Of a stretch of 64,000 nt of DNA, positions 38,235 through 47,028 are shown piece after piece. A model generated the notes under the pieces. That model ran no database searches, was not told the origin of the DNA, and saw only the letters and a list, made by a program, of their open reading frames with translations. The translations under genes were made by a program, and so were the position numbers. Positions within the stretch are counted from its first letter, which is position 1; each line of letters opens with the position of its first letter. The stretch comes from Streptomyces seoulensis (GTDB taxonomy: Bacteria > Actinomycetota > Actinomycetes > Streptomycetales > Streptomycetaceae), in contig CP054936.1 in the NCBI GenBank assembly GCA_013364255.1, positions 7,334,353-7,398,352 of the forward strand, given 5' to 3'.

Positions 38235-38565
38235 CGCGGCTCCTCCTTCCGGGCACCGGCCCCGGACGGCCACTCCGGCCGACGGGTCCGCCGCCGGGCC
38301 GTCTTCGCGAGGTACCGCCGCCGGTCCGGGTCGTACGGTCTCCACCAGGCCCCCAGCATGCCCAGTCGCCGCCGCGGACGCCATCGCCGGGGCGGCCGCG
38401 CCCGGAACTCGACCGCCCGGGCGGCCGGCCGGCCCTGGGGCCGCCGCGTATCGGGCGGAAACCGTCCGAACACCGGGCGTCGTTGGGCAGGATGCCGAAG
38501 AGGCACGCGACGCGCGGTCGCCGGAACGCCTCAGCGGGCACCATGGCGACGGGAGGGGATGCCCC
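38235..38565. other. Divergent control region of the CHAT operon
   Basis: These 331 bases lie between the zinc-ribbon gene (minus) and the CHAT gene (plus) and should contain both promoters. The sequence is GC-rich; GGGAGGGG precedes the CHAT ATG. I see no convincing operator palindrome. Confidence 0.5.
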
Positions 38566-41500
38566 ATGACCGAAGCCGGAGCCGTACCGGAGACCGAGCG
38601 CCTCGCCGCCGCCCTCGCGGCCACGGCCGAACTGTCCGTACCGGTCGACGCCGACGCGTACGAGGGCGTGCGCGGCGACCGGCTCGACGCGCTCACCGGA
38701 CAACTCGATGCCCTGCACGCCGAGTCGGCCGGGACCCGGGACGGCGCGACCGCCGCGCTGGTGGCGGCCCGGCTCGGCCGGTGTCTCGCGCTGCGCTTCG
38801 CGCTGACGGCCCAACCGGACGACCGGGAAAGGGCGTTGGAGCTGCTGGAGACGGCCCGCGCCTGCGAGCTGCTGGACAGGGAGGAACGGACGGCCGCGGA
38901 CCGGGCCCTCGGGGCGATGCTCGGCTCGCGGCTGTTCCGGCTGCACCGCGAGTTCTCCGGCGGATCCCAGGAACAGTGGTCCCTCCAGCGGATGATGGAC
39001 GCGTTCGCCGTCGGGGTGCCCGCCGCACAGGGCGGCTCCGGCGTGCTGGAGGACAGCCTCCGGCTCGTACGGCTGCTGCTGGAACGCGACCGCCCGGGCC
39101 TGACCCCCGAGGCGCGCCGCTACCTGCGCGACTTCGACGAGGTGATCGGCGCGGCGCTCGACGGCGACACCGACGTGCTCGCCCGCAGGGGCCGGCAACT
39201 CGTCGACTCCACCCCCGGCTTCACCCTGCCGCCGTCGCTGCGCGCCGTGCTGCCCGCCGCGTTCGGCCTCCTCGAGGACGCCTCCGCGCGACCGGCCGGC
39301 GACGCGGGGCCCTCCGATCTGCGGACCGCCGGCGCGCGCCTCGCCGCCGAGCCGCTCACCGAGTCCGACTGGGCGCAGATCGCGGAGTCCCAGAACCAAC
39401 TCCTTGCCTTGACCGAGGCGATGGCGCCGGGGACGCTCGCCGAGGAGGACCTGGCCGAGCTGATCGCCCGGCTGACGGGCACCGGAGAGACGGGTCCGGC
39501 GTCCGGGCGGTCCCGGCTGATCGCCGCGCTCCTCCACTTCGCCCTCGCCGTGCGCACCGGCGACATGGAAGGCTTCCGCACGGCACTCGGGCTGATGCGC
39601 GACGCCTACGCCGACGGCGAGCTGGACGCCGCCTTCTACGACGAATGGCTGCGCGCCATCGTGCCCGGCGTGCTCCTCGGCGCCAGTCTCACCGGCGGCA
39701 GCCTCCAGGACCAGGAGACCGCCTGGCTGCTGCTGGAGGCGCAGCGCTGGGACGACGCGGCGGCGAGCGGGACCAGCGCCGTCAGCCTCCGCCTGTGCGG
39801 AGCGGCCCTGCGCCTCAACTTCCGGCTGATGTCCGCCCTGGACGACGAGGACGGCGAGGCGGTCGAGGACGTCGTCGAGGCGCTGTGCGAACTGGAACTG
39901 GACGACGCCTACGACGACGCCGAGGACTGGATCCACGTCCTCGTCGGCTTCCTGCTCGGCGCCGCCTGCCTGGGCACCGCCAGACTCGCCGGATCGCGGG
40001 AGGAGGTGACCGACCGGCTGCGCGCGGCGGTGCACCACTTCCAGCAGGCCGTGGACTCCCCGGTCGACATGCCCGCGATGCGCGCCCTCCTCGACGCCTC
40101 CTGGGCCCCGCTGATCACCCTGACCGCGATCGCCGAGAACGACCCGGGGCGCATCGCCGAAGGGGTGCGGCGCACCCGGACCGCGCTCGAAAGCCCCGGC
40201 TTCACCTCCGACTTCCGCTCCCGGGTGCGCAGCGCGGCGGCCATCGCCCTGCACACCCAGTACACGCTCACCCGCGACCCCGCCCCGCTGGACGAGGCGG
40301 TCGCGGAGCTGGAACAGGCCGTGACCGAGCTGCCCGACGGGGTGCCGGGCGGCGCCGACCTGCGCTGGGACCTGGCCGCGCTGCGCGCCGAGCGCGCCGC
40401 CGTCCGCCCCGGCACCCCCGAGGGCGACGGCGACCTGCGGGCCGCCGTCGCCCTCGCCCGGACCTCCCTGCGGCTCGCCGCCGACGACGTCCTGCTCCAG
40501 CAGGGCGTCGGCCACGGCCTGCGCATCGCGCGCGCCGCCGCCGACCGGGGCCGCAGGGCCGCGTTCTGGGCGGTGCGGGCCGGTCTGCTGGAGGAGGCGG
40601 TCGAGGCGCTGGAGGCGGGCCGCTCGCTGGTCCTGGGCGCGGCCGCCGTCTCCGCGGGCGTCGCCGACCGCCTGGCGGACCTCGGCGAGCGCGAACTCGC
40701 CGAGCGCTGGCGCGGCACCGCGACCCCGTCCCGCACCGCCGCCTCCCCGCTGGAGCGACTGGCCCGCGCCCGGTCCGGCTCCCCGCTGGAGCTGCTGACC
40801 GACCTGAGCGCGGGCACCCTCGACGTGCCCGGCGGGCTGCGCCGCCGCTCGCTTGAGCTGCTGCGCGGCCGGGACGGCGCCGACGACACGCGGCCGGCGT
40901 CCGGGTCCGCGGCCGCGCTGCGGGCCGGGCTGCGGGAGACGGGCGCGGACGCGCTCGTGCACCTGGTGCCCGGTGTGGACGAGCAGGACGGCGCCGTCCT
41001 CGTGCTTGCCCCGGACGGCCCCGTCCACGCGCTGCCGCTGGCCGCGCTCACCCCCGCCGGGCGCGCCCCCGTCACGGACTACCTGGCGGCCGGCGCCCAC
41101 CGCCAGCGCCTGGCCGCCGCCGCCGACGACCCCGACGGTCCCGACGTGAACGAGCGGGAGGTCCAGCGCGCCGAACGGCGCTGGCTCCAGGCCCTGGACC
41201 GCATGTGCGAGTGGGCCGGCGCCGTCCTCGCCCCCGTACTGGACCACCTCGGGGTGTGGGGGCGCGCGCTGACCGAGGCCGGACTCGTCGCGGGCCCGGC
41301 CGGGACCGGGAGCGCCGCCGCGGTGCGGCTGGTCCTGGTGCCGTGCGGCGAGCTGGGCGTGGTGCCCTGGCAGGCCGCCGTCCTCACCCCGCCCGCCCGC
41401 CACCACGTGCCCCGCACGGTACGGGCCTGCGAGATCACCGTCCTCACGCACGCCGCCTGCGGCCGGGAGTTCCTGCGCGCCGCCGCCCGCCGGCGGATGG

Positions 41501-42234
41501 ACCCCGCCGACCGGCCGGCCCTCGTCTTCCACGGGTACGACGACCTGGCCTGGGCCGAGGAGGAGGTCGACACCCTCGCCGACGTCTACTACCCGGGAGC
41601 CGTCGTCCACCGCCCCGACGAGCACCCGGCCACCCCCGAGACCGTCCTCGCCCTCCTCGGCGGCCGGGCTGCCGCCCCCGCCTCCCTGGTGCACCTCGCC
41701 TGCCACGGACTGGCCGGCCCCGACCCGGCCGGCTCGGCGCTCAAACTCGCCGCGCCCGACGGGAACGACGGCGCGGACCTCACCCTGAGCACCCTGCTGG
41801 AGACGCCCGCCGAGGGCGACGCCTTCCGGTCGGCCGGCCCGCTGGTCGTCTGCGGCGGCTGTGAGACCGACCTCACCACCCGCGACCACGACGAGGCGCT
41901 CACCGTCACCTCCGTCATGGTGCACCGGCTCGCCGCCGACGCCGTCGGCTCCCGGTGGCAGGTCGACGACCGGCTCTCCGAGATCCTCATGCTCGTCCTG
42001 CACGACGCGCTCGCCCGCGGACTGGCCCCGCCGGACGCGCTGCGCGCCGCCCAGCGCTGGATGCTCACCCCGCCCGGCGACCGCCCGGCCGTGCGGGGCC
42101 TGGCCCATCTCACCGGCCGCGGCCTCGGCGAGGAACTGCGCGACCGGCCCCACGCCTGGGCCGCCTTCGTCCACCAGGGCAACCCCGCACCGGCGGCGCG
42201 CTCCGCCCGGCCCCAGGAAGGAGAACGCCCGTGA
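38566..42234 (+). CDS. Large CHAT-domain protein (caspase-like peptidase)
   Basis: This 1222-residue protein is helical for about 950 residues, with TPR-like repeats (several Ala/Leu/Glu-rich pairs). It ends in a CHAT (caspase HetF associated with TPRs) domain from about residue 900. The predicted catalytic dyad is His1047 in LVHLACHG and Cys1099 in CGGCETD, matching the CHAT pattern HG...CET. CHAT proteases are activated by partner domains in Craspase and gasdermin-linked defence systems. There is no signal peptide or membrane segment. The stop overlaps the next start as GTGA, so it is coupled to the antitoxin-toxin pair. Its substrate and trigger are unknown. Confidence 0.88.
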   Translation: MTEAGAVPETERLAAALAATAELSVPVDADAYEGVRGDRLDALTGQLDALHAESAGTRDGATAALVAARLGRCLALRFALTAQPDDRERALELLETARACELLDREERTAADRALGAMLGSRLFRLHREFSGGSQEQWSLQRMMDAFAVGVPAAQGGSGVLEDSLRLVRLLLERDRPGLTPEARRYLRDFDEVIGAALDGDTDVLARRGRQLVDSTPGFTLPPSLRAVLPAAFGLLEDASARPAGDAGPSDLRTAGARLAAEPLTESDWAQIAESQNQLLALTEAMAPGTLAEEDLAELIARLTGTGETGPASGRSRLIAALLHFALAVRTGDMEGFRTALGLMRDAYADGELDAAFYDEWLRAIVPGVLLGASLTGGSLQDQETAWLLLEAQRWDDAAASGTSAVSLRLCGAALRLNFRLMSALDDEDGEAVEDVVEALCELELDDAYDDAEDWIHVLVGFLLGAACLGTARLAGSREEVTDRLRAAVHHFQQAVDSPVDMPAMRALLDASWAPLITLTAIAENDPGRIAEGVRRTRTALESPGFTSDFRSRVRSAAAIALHTQYTLTRDPAPLDEAVAELEQAVTELPDGVPGGADLRWDLAALRAERAAVRPGTPEGDGDLRAAVALARTSLRLAADDVLLQQGVGHGLRIARAAADRGRRAAFWAVRAGLLEEAVEALEAGRSLVLGAAAVSAGVADRLADLGERELAERWRGTATPSRTAASPLERLARARSGSPLELLTDLSAGTLDVPGGLRRRSLELLRGRDGADDTRPASGSAAALRAGLRETGADALVHLVPGVDEQDGAVLVLAPDGPVHALPLAALTPAGRAPVTDYLAAGAHRQRLAAAADDPDGPDVNEREVQRAERRWLQALDRMCEWAGAVLAPVLDHLGVWGRALTEAGLVAGPAGTGSAAAVRLVLVPCGELGVVPWQAAVLTPPARHHVPRTVRACEITVLTHAACGREFLRAAARRRMDPADRPALVFHGYDDLAWAEEEVDTLADVYYPGAVVHRPDEHPATPETVLALLGGRAAAPASLVHLACHGLAGPDPAGSALKLAAPDGNDGADLTLSTLLETPAEGDAFRSAGPLVVCGGCETDLTTRDHDEALTVTSVMVHRLAADAVGSRWQVDDRLSEILMLVLHDALARGLAPPDALRAAQRWMLTPPGDRPAVRGLAHLTGRGLGEELRDRPHAWAAFVHQGNPAPAARSARPQEGERP

Positions 42235-42899
42235 CGACGTCGGAGGAACTCCTCCAGCTCCTGCACCGGCACTGGACCACGGTCGCCACCGGACTCGACG
42301 AGAACGAGCTGCGCCAACTCGCCGACGCGCTGGCACAGATGCGGGAGCGGGCCGCCGCCGACGACCCGCCCGGCGTCGCCCGCGCCGTACGCCGGCTGCG
42401 CCGCACCCTGTCCGCGCTGCCGCCCGAGCACCCCGTCTGCGCCGCGCTCGGCGGCCACCGCTACGCCGCCGGCGCCCGCGAGCTGCCCTCGCCGGCCACG
42501 ATCGACGCGGCGCTCGACGTACTCGGCGCCCCGCCACCCGATCCCGAAGACCTGCTGCGCAGCGCACGCCTGCGGCTCCTGGCCGCGCCCGCCCTCACCG
42601 AGGCGGAGCGCGCCGCGCTGCCCGGCGGCCAGGGCGACGCGGCCGGCCTGATCGGACTGCGCGCCGCCGACCGCACCGTCCGCTACCCCCGGTTCCAGTT
42701 CCGCACCGGCACCGCCGAACCGCTGCCGGTCGTCCGCCGGATCAACGCGCTGCTGCGCGCCGACCGCGACCCGTGGGGCGCCGCCGACTGGTGGCTGGGC
42801 GGCAACCGGTGGCTCGGCGGCGTCCCCGCCGAACTCCTCGGCGCCCTGCCGGACGACCGGCTCGAACGCGCCGCCGCCGAACTCGTGGGGGCACTCTGA
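42231..42899 (+). CDS. ParS/MbcA-like antitoxin domain protein, partner of RES toxin
   Basis: This 222-residue soluble protein ends in a motif resembling the Xre-MbcA-ParS toxin-binding domain: PVVRRINALLRAD, then WWLGGNRWLGGVPAELLG at about residues 182-200. The N-terminal 150 residues are helical and do not show an obvious DNA-binding helix-turn-helix. The next gene encodes a RES-domain protein, the standard partner of such antitoxins. It begins at GTG 42231 inside the CHAT stop and overlaps the RES gene by TGATG, so three genes are translationally coupled. It could neutralise the toxin or pass it a signal from the CHAT protease. Confidence 0.75.
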   Translation: MTTSEELLQLLHRHWTTVATGLDENELRQLADALAQMRERAAADDPPGVARAVRRLRRTLSALPPEHPVCAALGGHRYAAGARELPSPATIDAALDVLGAPPPDPEDLLRSARLRLLAAPALTEAERAALPGGQGDAAGLIGLRAADRTVRYPRFQFRTGTAEPLPVVRRINALLRADRDPWGAADWWLGGNRWLGGVPAELLGALPDDRLERAAAELVGAL

Positions 42900-43552
42900 T
42901 GGTCGGCCAACTCCCGCCCCGCGAAGCGGTGATGACGCCGCTGCTCACCACCGTGCCCGCGGACACCCTGCTGTGGCGCTGCCACGAGGAGCGGTACGAG
43001 CCCGGCGCGTTCAACCCGAGCGTCGCGCACGAGTTCTTCAAGGGCAGCCGCTTCGACCCCACCGAGAAGGACCCCTACCCCTACCTCTACGCCGCCCTGG
43101 ACCCGGTCACCGCGCTGTCCGAAGTGCTGCTGCGCTCGGTCGAGTTCAGCGACCGGGGCGCGGTGCGCCAGATCCCCTGGGCGCAGGCGTCCCGCTACGC
43201 CCTCTCCGCGGTGCGCACCACCGAGGACCTCACCCTGGTCGACCTCACGACCGCCGAGGGGCTGGCCGCCGTCTGGCAGGACGACTGGCTGATCGACACC
43301 GAGGAGTACGCCGGCACCCGCTACTGGGTGCGGGTGATCCGCGAACGCGGCGCCGGCGTCCAGGGGTTGTGGTGGACATCCAAGCGCTGCCGCCCGCGCC
43401 CGGCGCTCCAGCTGTTCGGCGACCGCTGCCCGGCCCGGCCCCTCACCGGCCGGCCGGAGGAGCACCTGCGGCTGGCGTCGCCGGACGACGTACGCGAGGT
43501 CAACCGTCTCCTGGCCCCGCTGCGCGCGGTCGTCTCCGCCCCGCGGGACTGA
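42899..43552 (+). CDS. RES-domain protein, probable NAD+-degrading toxin
   Basis: The protein has 217 residues. The three residues that name the RES fold are present: Arg27 in LLWRCHEERY, Glu75 in TALSEVLLRS and Ser161 in LWWTSKR. Characterised RES toxins such as MbcT cleave NAD+ with phosphate, giving nicotinamide and ADP-ribose-1''-phosphate, and kill or arrest the cell when free of antitoxin. Gene order (antitoxin first, one-base overlap) is as in known pairs. This one is downstream of a CHAT protease gene, which is unusual for a plain toxin-antitoxin locus. The protein is somewhat longer than typical RES toxins. Confidence 0.82.
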   Translation: MVGQLPPREAVMTPLLTTVPADTLLWRCHEERYEPGAFNPSVAHEFFKGSRFDPTEKDPYPYLYAALDPVTALSEVLLRSVEFSDRGAVRQIPWAQASRYALSAVRTTEDLTLVDLTTAEGLAAVWQDDWLIDTEEYAGTRYWVRVIRERGAGVQGLWWTSKRCRPRPALQLFGDRCPARPLTGRPEEHLRLASPDDVREVNRLLAPLRAVVSAPRD

Positions 43553-43568
43553 CCGCACGGGCCCGCGC

Positions 43569-43608
43569 CCCGCCGCCCCGGTCCGTCGCGACGGACCGGG
43601 GCGGCGGG
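43569..43608. terminator. Perfect 40-base palindrome between convergent genes
   Basis: Two 20-base arms meet without a spacer at 43588/43589. It lies 16 bases after the RES stop and 27 bases from the stop of the minus-strand membrane protein, so it can end transcription from both sides. Confidence 0.88.
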
Positions 43609-43635
43609 TGCGGGCGTAGCGGCGGGGCGCGCCGT

Positions 43636-45291
43636 TCAGCGTTCGCGGACCGACTCGCGGCGGGCCGCCGACGGGAGCAGCGGCCAGTTCTGCGAGAGCC
43701 GCATCGCGGACTCGGTGACGGCCGGGTCCTTGGCCGCCCCCATCACCCCGTCGAGATAGGCGTGGGCGGCGGCCTCGTAGATCTGGCGGGTGGCGGCGAT
43801 CCGCGCGTCGGCGGCCTCCCGGCGGTCCTCCTGCCGGGCCTGCGCCGTGCTCTGCCGGGCCTGCGCGGCCTCGGTGGCGGCCACCGTCTCCGCGCGCCGC
43901 CGCAGCAGCCCCGTACGGTTCTCCAGCGCCGTGCGGTAGGCGTCCAGGAACGGGTGCTCCCGGAACAGGCCGAGCAGGAACCCGACCCCGCCGGAGAGCA
44001 GCAGCAGCGCGCAGAACAGCCAGGTCACCGTCTGTGTCGTCAGGTGCAGCCGGTCCACCAGCGTGCTGGTGTCGGCCGCCGTGCCGCCCAGGCCGCGGAA
44101 GCCGCCCGTACCGCCCGTCGCGGGCGCCGGAGTGTCGTGCTGGGTCACGAACTTGGCGCGCAGCGAGCCCAGCAGCCAGGTCAGGAAGCCCCACACGCCC
44201 AGCAGCGACAGCGAGGGCAGCCATCCGCGGCGCGGCGATCCGGTGGCCGAGCGCCAGCGCAGCATGAGCCCGGCCAGGTGCGGCAGGATCAGCATGACGA
44301 CGGCGGTGGAGACCGCCAGGGTGCCGGACATGAGGTCGCCGCCGGTGCTGCCGACGCCGTGGAAGGGCTGGTAGGCGACCCAGTAGACGGGCATCTCGAC
44401 GGCCATGATGACCAGCAGCAGGGCCCAGGTCATCCACCGGGGCAGTCCGGGCCGGGTCTGCAACCCCTCCCAGGCGTGCGCCGAGGGCTGGTCGCGCACC
44501 CCGGCGCGCGCGGCGCGGTGCAGTTCGTCCAGGCCCACGGGCGGCGTGCCCCCGCCCTCCGGCGCGGCGCCGGTCAGCTGCACCGTCTGCCAGTCGTCGC
44601 CCTCCGGTTCCGCGCGCGGGGCCTTGACGGCGTCCGGTCCGTACCCGTCACCCGGGCCGTCCGGCCCTGCCGCGCCCGGCTCGCCCGCGCCCGGTGGGGG
44701 AGCGGCGGGCGGCTGCGCGGCGTCCGGGAAGCGGGCGCGCAGCCAACGCTCCTCCACCTGTTCGCGCAGACTGTCCCTGAAGCGCAGCCAGCGCGCGGAC
44801 CGCACCGCGAGCAGGTCGAGCTGGCCCCGGGCCGTCGTGACCTCCTGCTGGGCCTCGCGGATCCGCTCGGTGAGGACGGTGATCTCGGTCCGGCCCGCCG
44901 TCACCTCCGACGCGGTCTGCGCGTCGGCCAGGCGCGCCGCCTCCTCGGCGCCGTTCAGCTCCTCCTCGACGCGGTGCACGTGGGCGTTGCGCACCGAGGC
45001 CAGCTCCGCGAAGTACGGCACCCGGTCGCCGCTGCCCAGCACCCACGGATCGAGCGCGCCGCGCCTGGCGGCGCGCCCGCCCCGCTTGCGGGCGGTCCGC
45101 AGCAGGGCGAGCCCGGCCCGGTCGTCGAGGACGAGCGGACCGCGTACCCGCCCGCGTCGGCTTACCGCGCCACGCGCCGGCGTGCGCCGGGCGGGGTCGC
45201 CCTGCCGGGCGGTCCCGCCGATGAACGGCAGCCGGCGGGCCGGCCGCCGCCGTCGCCGAGGTTCCTCAGCGCTTGTACTCGTTGTCGACAT
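43636..45291 (-). CDS. Membrane protein with coiled coils, unknown family
   Basis: This 551-residue protein has a basic N terminus and a long coiled coil at about residues 95-165 (HVHRVEEELNGAEEAARLA and on). A Pro/Gly-rich linker follows. Four predicted membrane segments lie in the middle (WALLLVIMAVEMPVYWVAY; AVSTAVVMLILPHLAGLM; LSLLGVWGFLTWLLGS; VTWLFCALLLLSGGVGFLLG). A second coiled coil near 460-510 is Ala/Gln/Arg-rich. It resembles a membrane scaffold rather than an enzyme. ATG 45291 lies within the end of the vWA-lipoprotein gene (26-base overlap), so the two proteins are made together and may form a complex. Confidence 0.82.
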   Translation of the reverse strand: MSTTSTSAEEPRRRRRPARRLPFIGGTARQGDPARRTPARGAVSRRGRVRGPLVLDDRAGLALLRTARKRGGRAARRGALDPWVLGSGDRVPYFAELASVRNAHVHRVEEELNGAEEAARLADAQTASEVTAGRTEITVLTERIREAQQEVTTARGQLDLLAVRSARWLRFRDSLREQVEERWLRARFPDAAQPPAAPPPGAGEPGAAGPDGPGDGYGPDAVKAPRAEPEGDDWQTVQLTGAAPEGGGTPPVGLDELHRAARAGVRDQPSAHAWEGLQTRPGLPRWMTWALLLVIMAVEMPVYWVAYQPFHGVGSTGGDLMSGTLAVSTAVVMLILPHLAGLMLRWRSATGSPRRGWLPSLSLLGVWGFLTWLLGSLRAKFVTQHDTPAPATGGTGGFRGLGGTAADTSTLVDRLHLTTQTVTWLFCALLLLSGGVGFLLGLFREHPFLDAYRTALENRTGLLRRRAETVAATEAAQARQSTAQARQEDRREAADARIAATRQIYEAAAHAYLDGVMGAAKDPAVTESAMRLSQNWPLLPSAARRESVRER

Positions 45292-46048
45292 GTGCCTCGG
45301 CCCTCCCCTCGATGGCCTCCGTCCAGAAGGCCTCGAAGTCGTCGGCCTTGCTGGGATTCGCCCGGAACTGCATGCCGAGCCCGACGGGGAAGACGTCCAT
45401 CCCCTTGATGCCGGGCAGGCCCCGGGCCTTGACGAGCGAGTCGATGACCCCGGCGCGCCGCGCCTTGGTCGAGATGTCCTTGCGGGACAGGACGAACTCG
45501 GGGTCGGCCTGGTCGAAGTCGCTTACGACGAGCAGCTTGGGCGCCGGACCGCCGGAGGGCACGGCCTCCCCGATCCGGGACAGCGCCCCCCACACGTCCG
45601 AACCGCCGTCCTTGCGGGCGCAGGCCAGTTCGTCGAGCGCCGCGCCGGCCGCGGTTTGCCGGGCGTTCGCGCGCTGGGTCTTCTGGTCCGTGGTCGCCCC
45701 GTGCGGCGGATCGAGGTCCACCTGGTCCTCCCGGCAGGTCGAACTGCGCGAGGAACGGGTGATGGGGGCGTAGTCGAGGGTTCCGCACTTCTGGTCGTCC
45801 AGGAAGCCGATGAGGCTGTCCTTCAGCTTGGCCTCCGCGTCGAACCCGCCTTTCGCGGCGCCCGACCCGGAGCCGTCTATGACCAGCCCGCAAGGGGTGG
45901 TGAGGGCTTCCTCCTGCTTGCTGCACGAGGTGAGCGCGGCGAGCGCGCACATCAGCGGGACGACGGCGGCGAGCCGGCGGGCGGCGCGCACGGTGGACCG
46001 GCGGCCGGTCGTGGTGGGCCGGCGGGCGGCCCGGGCCGAGTGATGCAC
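45266..46048 (-). CDS. Lipoprotein with vWA-like MIDAS motif
   Basis: The protein has about 260 residues from GTG 46048 (AAGGAA seven bases upstream); ATG 46090 is the outer alternative. A basic N terminus and a hydrophobic stretch end in the lipobox LTSC, with Cys42 as the likely lipidated residue, so it is anchored outside the cytoplasmic membrane. Directly after is CGLVIDGSGSG, whose DGSGS (residues 58-62) matches the vWA metal-ion-dependent adhesion motif DxSxS, and LLVVSDFDQAD follows near residue 180. It overlaps the membrane coiled-coil gene, a likely partner. Its ligand is unknown. Confidence 0.8.
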   Translation of the reverse strand: MHHSARAARRPTTTGRRSTVRAARRLAAVVPLMCALAALTSCSKQEEALTTPCGLVIDGSGSGAAKGGFDAEAKLKDSLIGFLDDQKCGTLDYAPITRSSRSSTCREDQVDLDPPHGATTDQKTQRANARQTAAGAALDELACARKDGGSDVWGALSRIGEAVPSGGPAPKLLVVSDFDQADPEFVLSRKDISTKARRAGVIDSLVKARGLPGIKGMDVFPVGLGMQFRANPSKADDFEAFWTEAIEGRAEAHVDNEYKR

Positions 46049-46106
46049 GATGACGTTCCTTGGCCTTCCTGCGAGACGGGGAGCGGTCATCCCCGGTGGA
46101 CGCTGT

Positions 46107-46790
46107 TCACGGCGTCGCCGCCGCGGGCGGGCGCGGACCGCCGCGCGCCGACTGGTGGTCGAGGATGTGCAGGGCCTGTGCGACCGCCGACGGGTCCGGG
46201 CCGGCGGCCGCCGGCCGCGGGCCGTACCAGCGGTCGCTGAGCAGCCCGTCGTCCATCCGGTCCCAGGTGTCGTCCAGCGTCACGTGCCCGGGCAGGAAAC
46301 CGGCGGGCCGGACCCCGTCCACGCCGCCGTCCTGCCGGACGCCCGCCCACACCTCGTCCCAGTAGCAGGCGAGCAACTGGTTGGACTCGAAGGCGATCTG
46401 CTGGGCCTGCTCCCGGCAGACCGAGGCGGCCGAACGCCACTGGCCGACCATCTGCCCGAACCGGGCCAGCGCGGCCGGCGCGGGCTCCCGGCGCACGGTG
46501 TACTGGGTCACCACCCGCACCGACTCGGCCTGGATGCGCACGTGCAGGGCGCGGTGCGCGGCGAGGGTGCGCGAGCGCAGCCGCGCCGTGCTGCGCCGGA
46601 CCTGGGCGCGCAGGCCCAGCACATAGGGCGGCAGGGCGTCGTCCGGGAGGGTTCCCGCGGCGACCGCTTCGGCCAGGAGTTCCCTGAGCCCGGCGGCGTC
46701 GCGCCGGCCGTGCAGCCGGGCGCGCGCCGAGGAGAGGCGGTTCGTCCGCAGCCTTCGGGCCCGGTCTCCTAATGGGCCGATGTTGATCAT
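46107..46790 (-). CDS. Hypothetical helical protein of the signalling island
   Basis: This 227-residue protein begins MINIGPLGDRARRLRTN. It is rich in Arg, Ala and Leu and mostly helical, with a moderately conserved-looking core (FESNQLLACYWDEVWAGVRQDGG). It has no membrane segment, signal peptide or known motif. It is the first gene of the minus-strand set that continues with the vWA lipoprotein 17 bases after its stop (outer start), and is divergent from the radical-SAM gene. Not recognised. Confidence 0.7.
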   Translation of the reverse strand: MINIGPLGDRARRLRTNRLSSARARLHGRRDAAGLRELLAEAVAAGTLPDDALPPYVLGLRAQVRRSTARLRSRTLAAHRALHVRIQAESVRVVTQYTVRREPAPAALARFGQMVGQWRSAASVCREQAQQIAFESNQLLACYWDEVWAGVRQDGGVDGVRPAGFLPGHVTLDDTWDRMDDGLLSDRWYGPRPAAAGPDPSAVAQALHILDHQSARGGPRPPAAATP

Positions 46791-46934
46791 TTCTGAGCGC
46801 CCCCATTCCTCGCGGTTCGTCCGGGTGGGAGCCACCGCGATGGGGGAGAGAGTAGCGGACGGAAAACCGTTTCGTGAGGCGTCGAGTTCGGCGGAATTGA
46901 TCATTCCCGGGGGAGTTCCGGAAAACAACCGGAT

Positions 46935-46959
46935 CCCGCCCGGCGTGGAACCGGGCGGG
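46935..46959 (+). promoter_or_regulatory. Leader hairpin upstream of the radical-SAM gene
   Basis: Nine-base perfect arms at 46935-46943 and 46951-46959 enclose a seven-base loop in the 238-base divergent gap. The gap is richer in A and T than nearby DNA, especially 46860-46930, where promoters for both directions are likely. The hairpin lies 70 bases before the radical-SAM start and could act as an attenuator or transcript-stabilising element. Confidence 0.45.
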
Positions 46960-47028
46960 TGTCTTCGGGCAATTGCGGACGGCCCTCGGCGCACTGGATA
47001 CTCCGAAGCGGCGCGAGGAGGTAAGGCC

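Noticed and set aside
37264..42567. Minus-strand open frame of more than 1700 codons opposite the CHAT gene
   Set aside because: Only its last 218 codons, from GTG 37920, encode a plausible protein; the rest is the antisense of the CHAT gene.
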